Virus record (IMG/VR): IMGVR_UViG_3300037199_000247
Location: 1-22,502 of that record
Reading direction: 5' to 3' (one strand)
Source: a virus
DNA length: 22,502 nt
Shown here: in pieces, positions 21,216 through 22,502 of the stretch
How positions within the stretch are numbered: position 1 is the first letter of the stretch
How the letters are laid out: each line of letters opens with the position of its first letter
The notes under the pieces: model-generated
What the model was told of the DNA's origin: nothing
Seen by the model: the letters and a program-made list of their open reading frames with translations, nothing else
Databases searched by the model: none
Translations under genes and position numbers: made by a program

Positions 21216-22211
21216 TTACTTGTGAAAGTAGTTCCACACCCTCATGTACCAAGGGGGCGGTGGCTCAGGCGGTGGCGGGGGAGGCGGTGGCTTGCTCGCG
21301 TGCGCGTCCTTCACCGGGGCAGCAGGCTTACTCTGCGCAACAGCTACCTTGGCATCCTGCTCGCGCTGCGGGATTTGGGATTGAATGTCCTTAATCTTGG
21401 CATCGAGAGATGTCAGTGTTCCCTGCTCCTGACTAATCTGCTGTTGGTAGACCGCTATCTCGCCGCTCTGACCGGTGGTTGCTTCCCCCTGCTGCGGGGT
21501 GGTTATGCCTGCTGTTAAGCGACCCGCCAAATCACGTCGTCCGCCACCCGGACTCGCGGCGGTTCCACCTTGCGCTGCCATCAGTTTCGCCTGCGTTGTG
21601 GTGATGGTGGCGCCAAGCTGGGCGCGCTGCACCTGGAGGTCGGCAAGCTGGCTCTTGAGGGATTGCAGGGACTCTTGCGCCGCTTGTACCTTTTTTTCAT
21701 CGGGGGTCATCCACGTGGCGGCAAACTTAACCTTGCCACTCGCCACGTTCGTTGCCTCCGCTTGCCAATCCGCAAGGCGTTTGCTGATCTCCGCAGCAGC
21801 TGCGGAGTTTGTAAACCTTGCCTGAAACTTTTCAAAGGCGGCAATTCCCATCGTGTATTGATCCTTCGTCAATTCCTGGTTCGGATTGAGCGTGTATTTC
21901 GCTAGGGAGGCGTACGCCGCTTTCTCCTGCTTTTGCTCCAGGGTCTCGCGGACAATGGATTGGATGTCCGACTTGTCCACCTGCCTCTGGGTGAAGATCG
22001 TGCCGTGGTAGAGGGATACTTCGATTACGATTTGCGTCTCTGTTTCCGAAACAATTTGTCCCTCCAGCATATCGCCGGATTTTAAAGTCAAGGTGTCGGC
22101 TTTGAGCGGTGCCGGATGGCCGAGAAACAGCAAGCCAATAAAAATCAACAGTAGACACCCGAAGGGAGTCCGACCCCTTTCCGCATTCGCATGTGTTCCC
22201 GGTGCTGGCAT
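21216..22211 (-). CDS. Secreted coiled-coil protein with SH3-like N-domain and proline-rich tail
   Basis: This 331-aa protein is convergent to the spike, with seven bases between stops. It starts at the ATG ending at 22211, with GGAG on the minus strand at 22218-22221. Residues 1-38 contain a hydrophobic core (about 19-31) and a probable cleavage at LKA/D. Next is a small beta domain, TLTLKSGDMLEGQIVSETET (about 40-59), of the SH3-like 'LKSGD-EG-I' type common in verrucomicrobial secreted proteins. Two coiled coils follow (about 166-215 and 250-285: SLQSLKSQLADLQVQRAQLG; QQQISQEQGTLTSLDAKIKD). The C-terminus has proline runs (308-315, 317-320) before WYMRVWNYFHK. It looks like a host envelope protein, not a virion gene, but its exact role is unknown. 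Confidence 0.78.
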   Translation of the reverse strand: MPAPGTHANAERGRTPFGCLLLIFIGLLFLGHPAPLKADTLTLKSGDMLEGQIVSETETQIVIEVSLYHGTIFTQRQVDKSDIQSIVRETLEQKQEKAAYASLAKYTLNPNQELTKDQYTMGIAAFEKFQARFTNSAAAAEISKRLADWQAEATNVASGKVKFAATWMTPDEKKVQAAQESLQSLKSQLADLQVQRAQLGATITTTQAKLMAAQGGTAASPGGGRRDLAGRLTAGITTPQQGEATTGQSGEIAVYQQQISQEQGTLTSLDAKIKDIQSQIPQREQDAKVAVAQSKPAAPVKDAHASKPPPPPPPPEPPPPWYMRVWNYFHK

Positions 22212-22261
22212 TCGTTACTCCGTCGGTCCGCAAATCCTTCTGTCCAAGCTTGCGAGACACA

Positions 22262-22291
22262 ATTTTAGCAAGGGCTGTCCCGCCATCGCAA
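22262..22291 (-). promoter_or_regulatory. Putative sigma-70-type promoter for the secreted coiled-coil gene
   Basis: On the minus strand, TTGCGA (22286-22291) and TAAAAT (22262-22267) are separated by 18 bases, close to the TTGACA/TATAAT consensus. Transcription would begin near 22255, giving a leader of about 44 bases with the GGAG site before the start at 22211. This is consensus matching by eye. Confidence 0.45.
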
Positions 22292-22408
22292 GGGTATTCC
22301 GTTGCCTCTTAAGTAGCGCGCGCGGATAAAAACGACCGACGAATTCAAACCAATCCTTGTCTCGCCATCGACTCAAGCAAAATATTTTCTATCGCGAAAC
22401 AAAAGAAC

Positions 22409-22436
22409 TTGCGCCGGGAAAAGCGCTCGCTAGAAT
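22409..22436 (+). promoter_or_regulatory. Possible divergent promoter at the right edge
   Basis: TTGCGC (22409-22414) and TAGAAT (22431-22436) with a 16-base spacer face right. A purine-rich site (GAGGAGGAAGAGG, 22453-22465) follows and then candidate starts TTG 22469 or GTG 22472. The remaining noncoding text between 22212 and 22408 shows the minus-strand promoter and nothing else I can support. Confidence 0.35.
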
Positions 22437-22471
22437 CGCGACTTAGTTCACCGAGGAGGAAGAGGATTTTG

Positions 22472-22502
22472 GTGGCGAGTGGTGCCGCGGTGAAGGCAGA
22501 TT
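22472..22502 (+). CDS. Possible gene start cut by the window edge
   Basis: Only about ten codons (VASGAAVKAD) are visible after a purine-rich ribosome site at 22453-22465. The start could be GTG 22472 or TTG 22469, in the same frame. Too short for any functional statement; it may not be a gene. Confidence 0.22.
   Translation, partial: MASGAAVKAD

Overview
The window is a GC-rich virion-structure and packaging module of a tailed phage or prophage, transcribed left to right from position 1 to about 21.2 kb. It is followed by one convergent gene that looks bacterial. No integrase, transposase, replication, repressor or lysis gene is visible, so lifestyle cannot be read from this window. The host is most likely a member of the PVC group, probably Verrucomicrobiota. 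This is an inference from the short interspersed repeats at and inside the phage genes (CCAAAATCCGAAATC-type, CTTCGTGGTGAA-type and CCCTCTCCCC...GGGGAGAGGG palindromes) and from the style of the flanking secreted protein.

Head (1-6.75 kb): the end of a large terminase, a small protein with a Sec signal peptide, a Mu gp29-like portal (DUF935), a Mu gpI-like protease/scaffold, a small probable capsid decoration protein, the major capsid protein, and the Mu-type connector set gp36 (DUF1320), gpG (virion morphogenesis) and gp37 (DUF1834). A Mu gp30-type minor head protein is absent from its usual place.

Tail (6.8-15.6 kb): tail tube, two tail assembly chaperones joined by a likely -1 frameshift at a run of nine A, a very short tape measure (356 aa), then a distal-tail-like protein, a DUF2163/BR0599 hub protein, an NlpC/P60 peptidase and a 971-aa tail-tip protein. 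There is no sheath, so this is a siphovirus-type tail. The order tape measure, FWLP protein, DUF2163, NlpC/P60, large tip protein is that of D3112/B3-like transposable siphophages and of alphaproteobacterial gene transfer agents.

Receptor-binding end (15.6-21.2 kb): a small beta-rich protein, a tail fibre split by a one-base frameshift at about 17.52 kb, a small lipoprotein, and a 787-aa pectate-lyase-fold tail spike. Fibre, lipoprotein and spike all begin with secretion signals, as does the protein between terminase and portal; cytoplasmically assembled virions do not normally need these. From tape measure to spike most genes overlap by ATGA or GTGA, implying translational coupling; a main break holds a host-type repeat.

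The last 1.3 kb carries a convergent secreted coiled-coil protein 7 bp from the spike stop, its putative promoter, and a possible divergent promoter and gene start cut by the window edge. The observations most worth testing are the secretion signals on virion-type proteins, the repeats that supply ribosome-binding sites and peptide insertions to phage genes, and the possibility that this is a long-resident or domesticated (GTA-like) element.
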